NCBI GenBank assembly: GCA_964408455.1
Contig: CAYOZN010000027.1
Span: forward strand, 21,567 to 85,566
Direction of reading: 5' to 3'
From: CAYOZN01 sp964408455
GTDB lineage: Bacteria > Planctomycetota > Phycisphaerae > UBA1845 > UTPLA1
Length of the DNA stretch: 64,000 bases
Part shown: piece after piece, positions 8,185-16,449 of the stretch
How the letters are laid out: every line of letters starts with the position of its first letter
How positions within the stretch are numbered: the first letter of the stretch is position 1
Notes under the pieces: model-generated
The model's input: the letters and a program-made list of their open reading frames with translations, nothing else
Databases searched by the model: none
Told to the model about the DNA's origin: nothing
Made by a program: the position numbers and the translations under genes

Positions 8185-8940
8185 ATGTACGGCAGAATTC
8201 AAATGTTCTCGGTTGTCGCATCGGCATCGTTCACCATCGCGCCGGCGCTCGCCGCGCCGCCCTTGACTATCGGCTCCACGGCTGTTGCCGACTCGTTTGT
8301 CTCGTCAGCCAACCCGGCAAACAACTACGGAGCTGGTGGCGCGCTGGCGGTGTCCGCCGTCGGGCTACCGAACGGTGCGTTCGAGAGCCTGCTACGGTTC
8401 GACACCGCTGCTGCCAAGACCGCGTTCGATGCAACGTTCGGCGTCGGACAGTGGTCGGTCCAATCGGCGACCCTTCGGCTCACCGCCACGCCGCCGAACA
8501 ACCCTATCTTCAACAATCCTGCGTCCGGGCAATTCAACGTCGATTGGATGGAAAGTGATGCCTGGGTGGAAGGGACTGGAACTCCAAATGCCCCGACGAC
8601 AACGGGGATTACGTACAATACGCTTCCTTCGTTTCTGAGCGCCAATGATGCGCCGCTGGGAACATTTGGGTTCGCTGGTGGAACGAGCGGGTCAACGACG
8701 TATTCCCTGAATCTGCCACTCGGTTTCACAAGCGACATTGGGGCCGGCAGTCTCCTTAGCATGCACCTCTTTGCCGCCGATAGTTCGATCAGTTACATCT
8801 TCAACTCCCGCAACTTTGGCACGGCCGCCAATCGGCCTGAACTTTCAATCACTGCAATTCCCGAACCTGCCACGTTCGCCCTGTTGGTCCCTTTTGTCTT
8901 CGTGATAGCCAAAAAGGGCCGCCGATCACGGATCTATTGA
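8185..8940 (+). CDS. PEP-CTERM DNRLRE-type secreted protein
   Basis: A 251-residue secreted protein. It has a signal peptide (cleavage near ALA-AP), a DNRLRE-type beta domain (about 27-218), and a C-terminal PEP-CTERM sorting signal: IPEPAT, a hydrophobic helix FALLVPFVFVIA and a basic end KKGRRSR. The exosortase at 857-1765 is the plausible processing enzyme. The body parallels the protein at 5848 throughout (both contain EGTGTPNAPT and SRNFG followed by RPxL), so the two are paralogs with different C-terminal anchors. The ATG at 8185 follows GGAGGAGAG; an ATG at 8170 lies within that site. Confidence 0.85.
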   Translation: MYGRIQMFSVVASASFTIAPALAAPPLTIGSTAVADSFVSSANPANNYGAGGALAVSAVGLPNGAFESLLRFDTAAAKTAFDATFGVGQWSVQSATLRLTATPPNNPIFNNPASGQFNVDWMESDAWVEGTGTPNAPTTTGITYNTLPSFLSANDAPLGTFGFAGGTSGSTTYSLNLPLGFTSDIGAGSLLSMHLFAADSSISYIFNSRNFGTAANRPELSITAIPEPATFALLVPFVFVIAKKGRRSRIY

Positions 8941-9104
8941 CGACTTCTAGGCTGCACTTTCGAAATGCAACCAGAAAAGTGCTCGTATTAAGCGACAAAT
9001 GTGGGTTTGGTCGCGAGCGGTGGTATGTCAATGGCGGGCGTAGCGAGCCCCCGCTAGTTGAGTGTCGGTCGCGAAATTGGCCGACCCGCAGGTGAACGAA
9101 CGAC

Positions 9105-9125
9105 GCCGAGGCGAGATGCCTCGGC
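9105..9125 (+). terminator. Possible terminator hairpin
   Basis: Arms GCCGAGGC and GCCTCGGC with a five-base loop are followed, seven bases on, by TTTTT (about 9132-9136). It lies about 165 bases past the PEP-CTERM gene and could end that unit. Confidence 0.4.
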
Positions 9126-9286
9126 ATTTGCGTTTTTACGCGAGTTGCGGCAATGGTTTGCGCGGGGGCGGGGCCGCGTGGCGGCTCGCGGAGAGACACA
9201 CGCGCGACACCGGGGAGACGTCGTTCGGCGGATGGTCTCGCGTCTTGGGGCAGAAAGTCTCTGAGTCTCTGGTCGGCGGCGGCGTT

Positions 9287-9406
9287 CGGTTGACGCAGAA
9301 CATGCTTAAGTCGTTCGCCCAGTCCGAGCGTGAGATCATTGGCGAGCCCATCCGCGACAAGATCGCCGCCTCGCGGCAGCGCGGCCAGCGGACGGGCGGC
9401 AGGCCA
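9287..9406 (+). pseudogene. Fragment of a serine recombinase (resolvase/invertase family)
   Basis: The plus-strand frame reads RLTQNMLKSFAQSEREIIGE, then PIRDKIAASRQRG and GGRP. This matches the linker-helix region of large serine recombinases, where the usual text is FAQFEREVIGERIRDKIAASR. No catalytic N-terminal domain is found upstream and the frame stops at 9472 without a zinc domain, so only about 40 codons remain. It is a relic of a mobile element or of a core recombinase. Confidence 0.65.
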
Positions 9407-9596
9407 ATAGGCCGGCTGACGCAGAACAACCACGGATTGACGTGGCGCGATGATTCCGCGCGCTTGATCTGACGTAAGCGGCATTCGCCTCCAGCCCGGA
9501 GGCACGGATGCCGCAGCAATCCGGCCCCGCCGGGGACCTGTCCCCCCGCCAAGGAAATCATGAAGTTCGAAGCGTTGAAACTGAGCAGGAAGCGTT

Positions 9597-9770
9597 TTCA
9601 CCGGGCCGCGCGAGCACAACATCGCCCTTCGCCGGCACGCCATGTCGCTGGGCCTGAAGCTCAATGAATACGGCGTCTGGCGCGGCGACGAACGCATCGC
9701 CGGCGAGACCGAAGACGGCGTCTATGCGGCACTCGGAATGCAATGCCCGCAGCCCGGCGATCGCCGGTAG
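9597..9770 (+). pseudogene. Fragment of a family X DNA polymerase
   Basis: The frame from 9597 to the TAG at 9768 reads FTGPREHNIALRRHA, then SLGLKLNEYGVWRG and ERIAGETEDGVYAALGM. This is the C-terminal thumb region of bacterial PolX (family consensus FTGSKEHN...GLKLNEYGLF). A stop lies just upstream in frame at 9582 and no palm or PHP domain is visible, so about 57 codons remain. No other part of a polX gene is in this gap. Confidence 0.65.
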
Positions 9771-10026
9771 ACGGGCGTGACGTGGGCGCCGTGCCGGGAG
9801 GAGGGGTGCGGGTCGCGGTTCAAAGCGTTATTTGAGTAGCCATGCGAGCCGCCCGTGCTTCGCCAAGTGCGGGTATTGCATCGCCTTACGCGAAGCCGGC
9901 TCGACGCGCCGAGATCCGGGGGGAAAGGGAACTGACGCAAAAACGCTGGCCAAAAGGATGGCAAACGCGGTAAACTGACCTCAGGCTACTGACTCACTAT
10001 TCAGCAGGTGAAACAGGAAAAGAAGC

Positions 10027-10929
10027 ATGCTCGCTGCAGCCGAGATATTCGGCATTCCAGTGTTCTTGATCGTCCTGGTCATTTATTTTCTGGCAAAGGC
10101 AGCAGAGAACCAAGGTAAAAACCTGAAGGAACCGACTAGCAGGGTCGACTCCAGCAGCGACATGCTTGAGGACGAATTTGAGGATGAGGAGGAGGAATTC
10201 TGTGTCGGAGTTGGACTTACTGGAATTGCTATTCACGTGCCCGCTGCGGCGGGACCTTGTGCAGGATTGATTAGAGAGCTGCTCGTGCATGGCAAGGGAT
10301 TCAGAGTCGAGCAGAATCAATTTCCGAAGCAACTATTTCGCAGAGGTGATTTTTCCGTTGCCAGGGTGCTTGCGCGGCATCAATTGAGTTGGAAAGAGCA
10401 TCCAATACTACTTTCTGTACAATACCGGCCGGCTGGCTCATCTACCGTCGTGAAGCTGGCGTGGAACGCTTCTCCGGATACCAAGTTTGACCGGCAATCG
10501 AAAGAGAATTTCTATGTAGCTGCAAGGCAAGACTCTTTAGAATTGGAAAAGAGCATCCTAAGCATGCTGGAAGCCAACGGGGCACAGGCAAGATCAAGGC
10601 AAACGGAATACTATTGCTCCGATTGGGCGTATGAAGCAAGGGAGAACGACGAAGAAGACCAGGCAGAGGAAAGTGGCGAGGACGAATGCGACGCCGAAGG
10701 TGATACGGATGAAACGCACGATGAGGATTTCGATGAATTAGGTCTCACGCCGGCGGCGCAATGGGGAGAGGTTCAGGCGGCATACCGTCAAATCTGCCAT
10801 AAGTACCACCCGGACAGACTCGCGCACCTTAACCTACCGCCTCACTTGATCGAGCTGGCATCAACGAGGTTTAAGCGTGCGACACAAGCCTACCACAGTT
10901 TGCGCCATGGACGATTTGGTCACAGCTAG
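10027..10929 (+). CDS. Membrane-anchored J-domain (DnaJ-like) protein
   Basis: A 300-residue protein with an N-terminal membrane helix (about 8-24, IFGIPVFLIVLVIYFLAKA), two acidic low-complexity stretches (about 51-58 and 205-238) around an unrecognised middle domain, and a C-terminal J-domain from about 239: LGLTPAAQWGEVQAAYRQIC, then HKYHPDRL with the HPD tripeptide. J-domains stimulate the ATPase of Hsp70 (DnaK). The middle domain is not one I know. AGGAAAAG lies before the ATG. Its base composition is visibly more AT-rich than the surrounding genes, which may point to transfer. It stands alone next to decayed genes. Confidence 0.7.
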   Translation: MLAAAEIFGIPVFLIVLVIYFLAKAAENQGKNLKEPTSRVDSSSDMLEDEFEDEEEEFCVGVGLTGIAIHVPAAAGPCAGLIRELLVHGKGFRVEQNQFPKQLFRRGDFSVARVLARHQLSWKEHPILLSVQYRPAGSSTVVKLAWNASPDTKFDRQSKENFYVAARQDSLELEKSILSMLEANGAQARSRQTEYYCSDWAYEARENDEEDQAEESGEDECDAEGDTDETHDEDFDELGLTPAAQWGEVQAAYRQICHKYHPDRLAHLNLPPHLIELASTRFKRATQAYHSLRHGRFGHS

Positions 10930-10981
10930 TAGGTAAATTTTCACCACAGCCTGGAGTCAAACTCCGTGAGGCGAGCGTGCT

Positions 10982-11278
10982 TTGAGATTCCTGAATGGCT
11001 TAGAAGAAAGTGTGCGCCCGAAATGCGGCGGTCGGAAGTTCGGACGAAGCTTCAATCACGAGCCCGGTTGCTCGCTGGCGCGACCGAGCGGAACAGCGCG
11101 GACGCGGACTGGCAAGCGCGGCCGACCGAAGAAGGTGAACGGGGACGAGAGGACGGCCGACTACTCGCGGCTCTCGGTCCACCAGCTTATTGATGCCAAG
11201 CGGGCCATCGACGATGCCCTGGCGGCTCGACGCGGCGAGGTCGCGCGGGCGATCAAGGATTTGCAGCGGTTGCTGTAG
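10982..11278 (+). CDS. Hypothetical small basic protein with AT-hook-like motif
   Basis: A weakly supported 98-codon frame beginning with TTG; no ribosome site is evident. It contains KCGGRKFGRS and HEPGC, then a basic GKRGRPKK motif like an AT-hook, and a helical end (HQLIDAKRAIDDALAARRGEV). The last part looks like a real charged helix. It may be a small DNA-binding protein or the remains of a longer gene. The surrounding 480 bases (10930-11409) hold nothing else I can support. Confidence 0.35.
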   Translation: MRFLNGLEESVRPKCGGRKFGRSFNHEPGCSLARPSGTARTRTGKRGRPKKVNGDERTADYSRLSVHQLIDAKRAIDDALAARRGEVARAIKDLQRLL

Positions 11279-11409
11279 GCTGCCCGGCGTGCGGGTCGCC
11301 CCACCTGCGGCGCTGCCGGTTACCGGTGCGGTGCCATGAGGAGGCTGCGGTGGCGGTTTAGAGTGGTGTTCACCTAAACCTTTCCGAGCGCCGCTTGCGA
11401 CGACGTGTC

Positions 11410-14400
11410 CTATTGACCTCTTGTTGCCGGCCGTGACGTGGCTTGCTTCGGCGGCCCCGCTGCCCACCCAGGCGCCTCGACCAGCGCTTCTGCCTCGCGA
11501 AGGAACACCTGGTTGTCCACACCTGTCGCGAGGGCGGCGTCTCGCATCAACATGCGGCAGGTTTCAAGCGCGAGATGGGACTCGTCCTTCTGGCCGAGTT
11601 TGGCGCGGGCCATTGCAATGACGGCCCAATTAATCGGCTTTTGCGGCACTCGTGGTTGTGGCTCAAACTGGCTATTTGTTACGAAGAACTGGCGCTCGGA
11701 AAGCTCAAGCATTTTCACGGCATCGGCATATTGACCATCGCGAAACAAGGCAACCCCTAAAGTGCTAAGCACATCTGCATTATTGGGTTGGAGAGCCGTG
11801 GCCGCTTGCACCGCCTCCAATGCTGCATCAATTCGGTCTGGCGCTTCGTCACTCCTGCGCACAACATTAAATGCAGCGAGATTCAGCTTGAAGTAATCTG
11901 CAGAGAATGTATCAAGGTTCTTTGCGAGCACTTCTAGCACTCGCGCCGAGTATTGTCCATCGTTGTGCGCTCTTTCTATCGCTTGTCGAATGCGGCTTGG
12001 AGCAACATAGCATCGAACGAGCTTCTCAAAGGCCTCGCGCGCTTGCTCCATTATGCACGCGATCTCTCGTTTCAGAACTTCTAGGCGAGCCAGTCGCAAA
12101 TCAGCATCGATACTGCTGTCATTGAAGATTCGGGAAGAAAGCTGATCGATTGGAACTGCTTCGCTTGCCAATAACGACTTGACGAACGCGCTGGCTGCCT
12201 CGCGATTATTATCGCGCGAGGCCAGTTCAAACTGCCTTGCCTCACGCCCTCGTATATCCCAGACGAACGCACTGCCGTCCACCAACCGCGCAACTAATTG
12301 ACTTCCGTCCTTGGTTGATTGGAGGCCTGTCACAATGCGATCAAGTCTCAGGGTCACAAGATGCACTCTCTTGGAGTTGAATATCCCCACGCTTCGCTCG
12401 TCGATGATCTCCGCACGCCGACTGCTTCCGAGCTGAGTTGCAGCATATGGTACTGAATAAGAGTCCTGCAGCATGCCGGGGCCAGATAGCAATTCATTTG
12501 AGAGCAAGACGTCTACTTCCAAGCTTGCATGCTCACGAATCAATCGCTTTTCCGGCCAATCAAGATTGTGACCGTCAATCATGAATATGTCGCCGTCAAT
12601 CTCGGCAATAATTTTTGTGCCATCTGAGCTAAACCGAAGGCGTTGGACCCCAACTCCTAGGCTAGGCAGCATGATGTTCCCCAGCAAGCAACCACTTCTG
12701 CTCCAAAGCGACACCTGGTTGTCGCTTGAGAGTGTGGCTAACAGAGTGCCGTCGGGGCTGAACGCAGCAGCTTCGATGGAGTCATGCATCAATGGTGGCA
12801 TCACTTCTTCGCCGTTCAAGGTCCACAGACGAGCCATACCGTTGCCGTGAAGAGTTAGAACGGTCTTGCCGTCCGGGCTGAATTGCACATGAGTTACGTC
12901 CCCATTCCCGGCTTCAATGAAACGTCTCTCAGAAATGGAAAGATCATTAGAATACGACTCAACATTTTCACACAGGGTCGTCAGCAGATTACCCTTCAAG
13001 TCCCATATCTTGGCACCATCGAGGTATGAGAGTGTTAGCACGTGTTCGTTGGTTGGACTAAACTGAACAGAGTCAACATGAGCAGTGTGTTGCAGGAGCA
13101 TTGGGGCATGGTCATTCCCGCTGCAAAGGCGGACAGTGTCGTCGCATATCACCGCTACATGGCTACGATTGCGGCTAACATCTGCAGAGCCGACGGAATC
13201 ACCGATATAACAGCCGATTGGTTGGAGTTTGAGGTCAAGCAGCTGAAATCCGACATCGGACTTGTGAAATGCAAGAACATAGTTTTCAGCTGAGTCCTGA
13301 AATCTGAATCTGGTAGATTCTGTTTGGTCAACCAGCGAGCCATGGGAGTCGAATCGCCTGACGATGTCGTTGTGTGTGCCGGTCAGTATTGTGTCACTGT
13401 CACCGTCGAAGTGTGCAAACACAATGTCGCTCTCGTGGAGCAGCGGCTGGCCTAGCGGGTTGCCGTTGGACGCGTCATATATGCGAACCCACCGACCTGA
13501 AGCAACAAGAATGCGAGTTGAAGCGTGATTGAAGCGGATGAAGTCAACTTCTGGTATCGAGTAAAGAATTGAGCCTGTCTTCTGTTGAAGGAGGTGCCAC
13601 TCCCATTCTCGGAGGTGCGGCGGACATAGCTGCAACTTGGCGCGGGCCTCTGGCCAGTTGTATGCTGCTAGCGCTTGTTGCGCCGCGCCGATATTCGCCA
13701 CATACGCTTCTAGCTCCGCCTCCGCCGCCTTTTCGTCAGCTCGCTGCTTCTCAGCCTCTGCCTGCTGCCACCCCTTCTCGGCATGCCGCCACGCCGCAAC
13801 CGATACCACCGTCGCCCCCATTAGCACCGCCGCAATCACCCCCGCCGCCGCCACCTGCCCCTTGTACCTCCGCACGAACTTTTTCACCCGATACCCCACG
13901 CTCGGCGGCGCCGCCACCACCGGCTCCCCCGTCAAATGCCGCATCACGTCCGCTGCCAGCGCTGAGGCACTCTCGTACCGTCGGCTTCGGTCCTTCTCCA
14001 GCGCCTTCAGCGTGATCCAGTCCAGGTCCCCGCGCAGCTCCCGCGTTAGCGTGTGAATGTCCACGCCGTGCGACCGCGCCAGCGTATCCGGCATCGCCCC
14101 GTCGCGCCGGTTCACCGGCTCGGCCACCATGGTCGACAGCCGCGTGCTCGGCTTGGGCGGCTCCTGCTCGCGGATGATCCGCGCGATGCCGTCAAACCCC
14201 GCCCCGCGCAGCGTCTTTGCGTCGAAGGGCAGCGTGCCCGTCAGAAGCTGGTAGAGAATGACCCCCAGCGAATAGATGTCCGCCCGCGTGTCCACGTCCA
14301 GCCCGGTCGTGCCCGCCTGCTCGGGGCTCATGTACTCCGGCGTGCCGATCAGCCGCCCGGTCTCGGTGTACAGCGTCCGCTCGGTCAGCCGCCCGATGGT

Positions 14401-15126
14401 CGCCTTGGCGATGCCAAAGTCAATCACCTTGGGCACAGGCTTGCCGTCATTCAACGTGACGAGAATGTTGGATGGCTTCAGATCGCGGTGGATGATGCCC
14501 TTCTGATGGGCATGCTGCACCGCCTGGCAGATGTCCATGAACAGCTTCAGCCGGTCCTTGATGCGCAGCCGCGACGTGTCGCAGTAGTCATTCACCGCCA
14601 CGCCGGCCACATGCTCCATCACGAAATAGGGCCGGCCGCCGGGCGTCGCCCCGGCGTCGAACACGCGGGCGATGCACGGATGGTCCATCATCGCCAAGGC
14701 CTGCCGCTCGGCCTCGAAGCGGGCCAGCACCTCGCGCGTGTCCATTCCCTGCTTGACGATCTTCAGCGCCACCTTCCGCCGCACGGGGGACTTCTGCTCG
14801 GCGACCCAAACTTCGCCGAACCCGCCCTCGCCAATCTGCTCCAACAGGCGATAGCGGCCGATGACCTCGCCGGGCGTACCGATCGGCGTTCGGCGAATGG
14901 TAGACTCCTCTGTTCCTGCCATGCCTTCAGGTCGTGGTGCTGCCGGCTCTTCTGCGGAGGCGATGGACTCGCGAACAGAATTCGCACGGAGAAGGGACTC
15001 CACTTCGCGCCGCAACTCATCGTCGCCACCACACTGTTGATCAAGAAGCGCAGCCTGCTCTTCGGCGGGAACGGCAGACGCCGCGTGAAAGATGGCCTTG
15101 ATTTTGTCCCAGCGAGATTCCTGCAT
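11410..15126 (-). CDS. Ser/Thr protein kinase with WD40 and TPR-like C-terminus
   Basis: A 1238-residue Hanks-type kinase. Residues 1-60 form the short helical region common to kinases paired with ECF sigma factors. The kinase domain spans about 92-400: P-loop GEGGFGEVW (99-107), Lys122, HRDLKPSN (213-220), DFG (236-238) and PEYMSPE (263-269), all intact. A membrane helix follows (about 425-447), then a coiled segment and a WD40-like propeller (about 500-960; FSPDGKTVLTL and FSPDGTLLATL repeats), and a C-terminal TPR-like part. It would sense with the extracytoplasmic propeller and phosphorylate in the cytoplasm. The ECF sigma gene lies 12 bases upstream. The propeller half is clearly more AT-rich than the kinase half. 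Confidence 0.9.
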   Translation of the reverse strand: MQESRWDKIKAIFHAASAVPAEEQAALLDQQCGGDDELRREVESLLRANSVRESIASAEEPAAPRPEGMAGTEESTIRRTPIGTPGEVIGRYRLLEQIGEGGFGEVWVAEQKSPVRRKVALKIVKQGMDTREVLARFEAERQALAMMDHPCIARVFDAGATPGGRPYFVMEHVAGVAVNDYCDTSRLRIKDRLKLFMDICQAVQHAHQKGIIHRDLKPSNILVTLNDGKPVPKVIDFGIAKATIGRLTERTLYTETGRLIGTPEYMSPEQAGTTGLDVDTRADIYSLGVILYQLLTGTLPFDAKTLRGAGFDGIARIIREQEPPKPSTRLSTMVAEPVNRRDGAMPDTLARSHGVDIHTLTRELRGDLDWITLKALEKDRSRRYESASALAADVMRHLTGEPVVAAPPSVGYRVKKFVRRYKGQVAAAGVIAAVLMGATVVSVAAWRHAEKGWQQAEAEKQRADEKAAEAELEAYVANIGAAQQALAAYNWPEARAKLQLCPPHLREWEWHLLQQKTGSILYSIPEVDFIRFNHASTRILVASGRWVRIYDASNGNPLGQPLLHESDIVFAHFDGDSDTILTGTHNDIVRRFDSHGSLVDQTESTRFRFQDSAENYVLAFHKSDVGFQLLDLKLQPIGCYIGDSVGSADVSRNRSHVAVICDDTVRLCSGNDHAPMLLQHTAHVDSVQFSPTNEHVLTLSYLDGAKIWDLKGNLLTTLCENVESYSNDLSISERRFIEAGNGDVTHVQFSPDGKTVLTLHGNGMARLWTLNGEEVMPPLMHDSIEAAAFSPDGTLLATLSSDNQVSLWSRSGCLLGNIMLPSLGVGVQRLRFSSDGTKIIAEIDGDIFMIDGHNLDWPEKRLIREHASLEVDVLLSNELLSGPGMLQDSYSVPYAATQLGSSRRAEIIDERSVGIFNSKRVHLVTLRLDRIVTGLQSTKDGSQLVARLVDGSAFVWDIRGREARQFELASRDNNREAASAFVKSLLASEAVPIDQLSSRIFNDSSIDADLRLARLEVLKREIACIMEQAREAFEKLVRCYVAPSRIRQAIERAHNDGQYSARVLEVLAKNLDTFSADYFKLNLAAFNVVRRSDEAPDRIDAALEAVQAATALQPNNADVLSTLGVALFRDGQYADAVKMLELSERQFFVTNSQFEPQPRVPQKPINWAVIAMARAKLGQKDESHLALETCRMLMRDAALATGVDNQVFLREAEALVEAPGWAAGPPKQATSRPATRGQ

Positions 15127-15138
15127 GACCAGGCCCGT

Positions 15139-15720
15139 TCAATCGGCACCACGTTGCCGTAATTCCCTTTGTAACCAAGCCTTGGCGAACTTCCAGTCGT
15201 TCTTCACCGTTCGCTCCGACACCCCCAAAATGGCCGCTACCTCCTGAATCGACAGTCCCGCGAAGAAGCGCAGCCCTACCACCTCGGCCATTCGAGGATC
15301 CTGATCCTTCAAGCGAGAAAGTGCTTCGTTGAGTGCAAGTATTTCTTTCTCGTCCGCGACCGAGTCGGCAGCCAGGCTGGCGGCCACGTCCAGTTCAAGC
15401 CGAACACGCCCGCCACCACGCTTCACGCAGCCCCGCGCGCGGGCGTGGTCGAGCACAATCTGCCTCATCGCCTCAACTGCGGCTGCATAGAAATGCCGGC
15501 GACCTTCCCACGGCTTGTCGCGCGGCCCGGCCAGCTTCAGGTACACCTCGTGCACCAACGCTGTTGCAGAAAGCGTGTGTCCTGTGCGCTCGGTCGTCAT
15601 GTGCATCTGAGCAACCGCCCGCAGTTGCTGATAAAGATGCTCGAACAACGCAGCATCAAGAGGGGCTCGGTTGTGCTGTTGCGGTTCGTTGCCAGATGAT
15701 GGTGAGCCCGGTTGCGCCAC
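15139..15720 (-). CDS. ECF sigma factor paired with the WD40 kinase
   Basis: A 193-residue ECF sigma factor of the planctomycete kind that pairs with a Ser/Thr kinase. Region 2 lies at about 25-95 (FEHLYQQLRAVAQMHMT, then TALVHEVYLKL and FYAAAVEAMRQIVLDHARAR). Region 4 lies at about 130-190 (DPRMAEVVGLRFFAGLSIQEVAAILGVSERTVKNDW). The start appears to be a GTG at 15720; no ATG is available before region 2. The kinase follows after 12 bases, so the sigma factor is probably controlled by phosphorylation rather than by a classical anti-sigma protein, an inference from gene order. Confidence 0.85.
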   Translation of the reverse strand: MAQPGSPSSGNEPQQHNRAPLDAALFEHLYQQLRAVAQMHMTTERTGHTLSATALVHEVYLKLAGPRDKPWEGRRHFYAAAVEAMRQIVLDHARARGCVKRGGGRVRLELDVAASLAADSVADEKEILALNEALSRLKDQDPRMAEVVGLRFFAGLSIQEVAAILGVSERTVKNDWKFAKAWLQRELRQRGAD

Positions 15721-15839
15721 GGTTTTATGTTAAGATGACAGCGTTATGGCAGACAAGGCTTGACGAGCAACGATTGTCCTTCCACCCGCTGGAATCACGC
15801 CCCTTCCCGCCCTGCTACGATCGTGCATGTGGTGCCCTC

Positions 15840-16163
15840 ATGCCGATGAAGCCACGCACGTTTCGACCCTTCCACCAGCCTACTACCCCGCCACGCCTCT
15901 CGGCCCATCGGCGCGGCTACGGCCGGCGCTGGGAGAAACTGGCCCGCTGCTTCCTGGCTGCCAACCCGCTCTGCGTCGATCCGTTCGGCGATCATGCGGG
16001 TCGCGTGGTGCCGGCCGAGTGCGTCGACCACATCGTGCCACGCGCCCGGGGCGGGACCGACGACCTGTCGAATCTTCAGGCGCTCTGTGCCCGGTGTCAC
16101 TCGAAGAAGACCTGCAAGTACGACGGCGGCCTGGGGCTGCCGAAACACGAGGGCTGCGGGTAG
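15840..16163 (+). CDS. HNH endonuclease (phage-type)
   Basis: A 107-residue HNH nuclease. Residues 1-30 are basic (MKPRTFRPFHQP, RRGYGRRWEKL). The HNH core is CVDHIVPRARGGTDDLSNLQ followed by ALCARCHSKKT, with zinc-binding Cys residues on both sides. Small HNH proteins like this stand next to terminase genes in HK97-like phages and help DNA packaging. The fragment of a terminase small subunit 180 bases downstream supports a phage origin. I chose the ATG at 15840; an ATG two codons later is equally possible. Longer upstream frames are shadows of the sigma factor gene. Confidence 0.8.
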   Translation: MPMKPRTFRPFHQPTTPPRLSAHRRGYGRRWEKLARCFLAANPLCVDPFGDHAGRVVPAECVDHIVPRARGGTDDLSNLQALCARCHSKKTCKYDGGLGLPKHEGCG

Positions 16164-16340
16164 CCGGTCGCGGGCAGCCGATTCCTCGGTGACCGGGGGG
16201 GATAGCAGAAAGTATTGCTCATCCGATGCGGACCAATTGGCCACCACGCAGATTTTTTCGAGGGTTTTGTATAGGCGGGGGTATCCCGCTGGGGCCGGGG
16301 GGTTGATGCCACGGCGCTGACGCTCGCGAAGTTGTGACCG

Positions 16341-16448
16341 ATGGGACGACGTGGCCCGGTACCGACGCCGACGGCCGTGCTGGAAAAGTGCGGCAGCTCG
16401 CTGGTCTGTTGCGGGCGCCGCACAATGCACGACGAGCGCCGTGGATGA
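16341..16448 (+). pseudogene. Truncated P27-type phage terminase small subunit
   Basis: A 35-codon frame starting MGRRGPVPTPTAVLE, the typical N-terminus of P27-family terminase small subunits (family pattern M-x-R-R-G-x-x-P-x-P-T). After about 20 residues the sequence loses resemblance and ends at a TGA at 16446, so a frameshift or deletion is likely. It lies downstream of the HNH nuclease in the usual phage order. No large terminase, portal or capsid gene follows, because the next gene is a truncated kinase on the other strand. Confidence 0.6.
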
Positions 16449-16449
16449 A

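Larger units (their letters stand above)
8941..10026. other. Gene-poor region with decayed genes
   Basis: A 1.1 kb stretch with no intact gene. It holds a short hairpin (9105-9125) and remnants of a serine recombinase and a PolX-like polymerase, listed separately. Open frames of up to 282 codons on the minus strand (8849-9697) have no recognisable signature and look like chance frames in GC-rich DNA. The promoter of the J-domain gene should lie near 9950-10020. Confidence 0.6.

Noticed and set aside
8849..9697. A 282-codon minus-strand open frame in the gene-poor gap
   Set aside because: It runs opposite to the recombinase and polymerase remnants, has no domain signature and overlaps the PEP-CTERM gene end.
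11281..11361. Zinc-ribbon-like peptide CPACGSPHLRRC in another frame after the small basic protein
   Set aside because: Only 26 codons before a stop and no start codon; it could be a frameshifted tail of the preceding frame, but evidence is too thin to annotate.
14053..15162. A 369-codon plus-strand open frame
   Set aside because: It is antisense to the kinase domain of the WD40 kinase and has no recognisable features.
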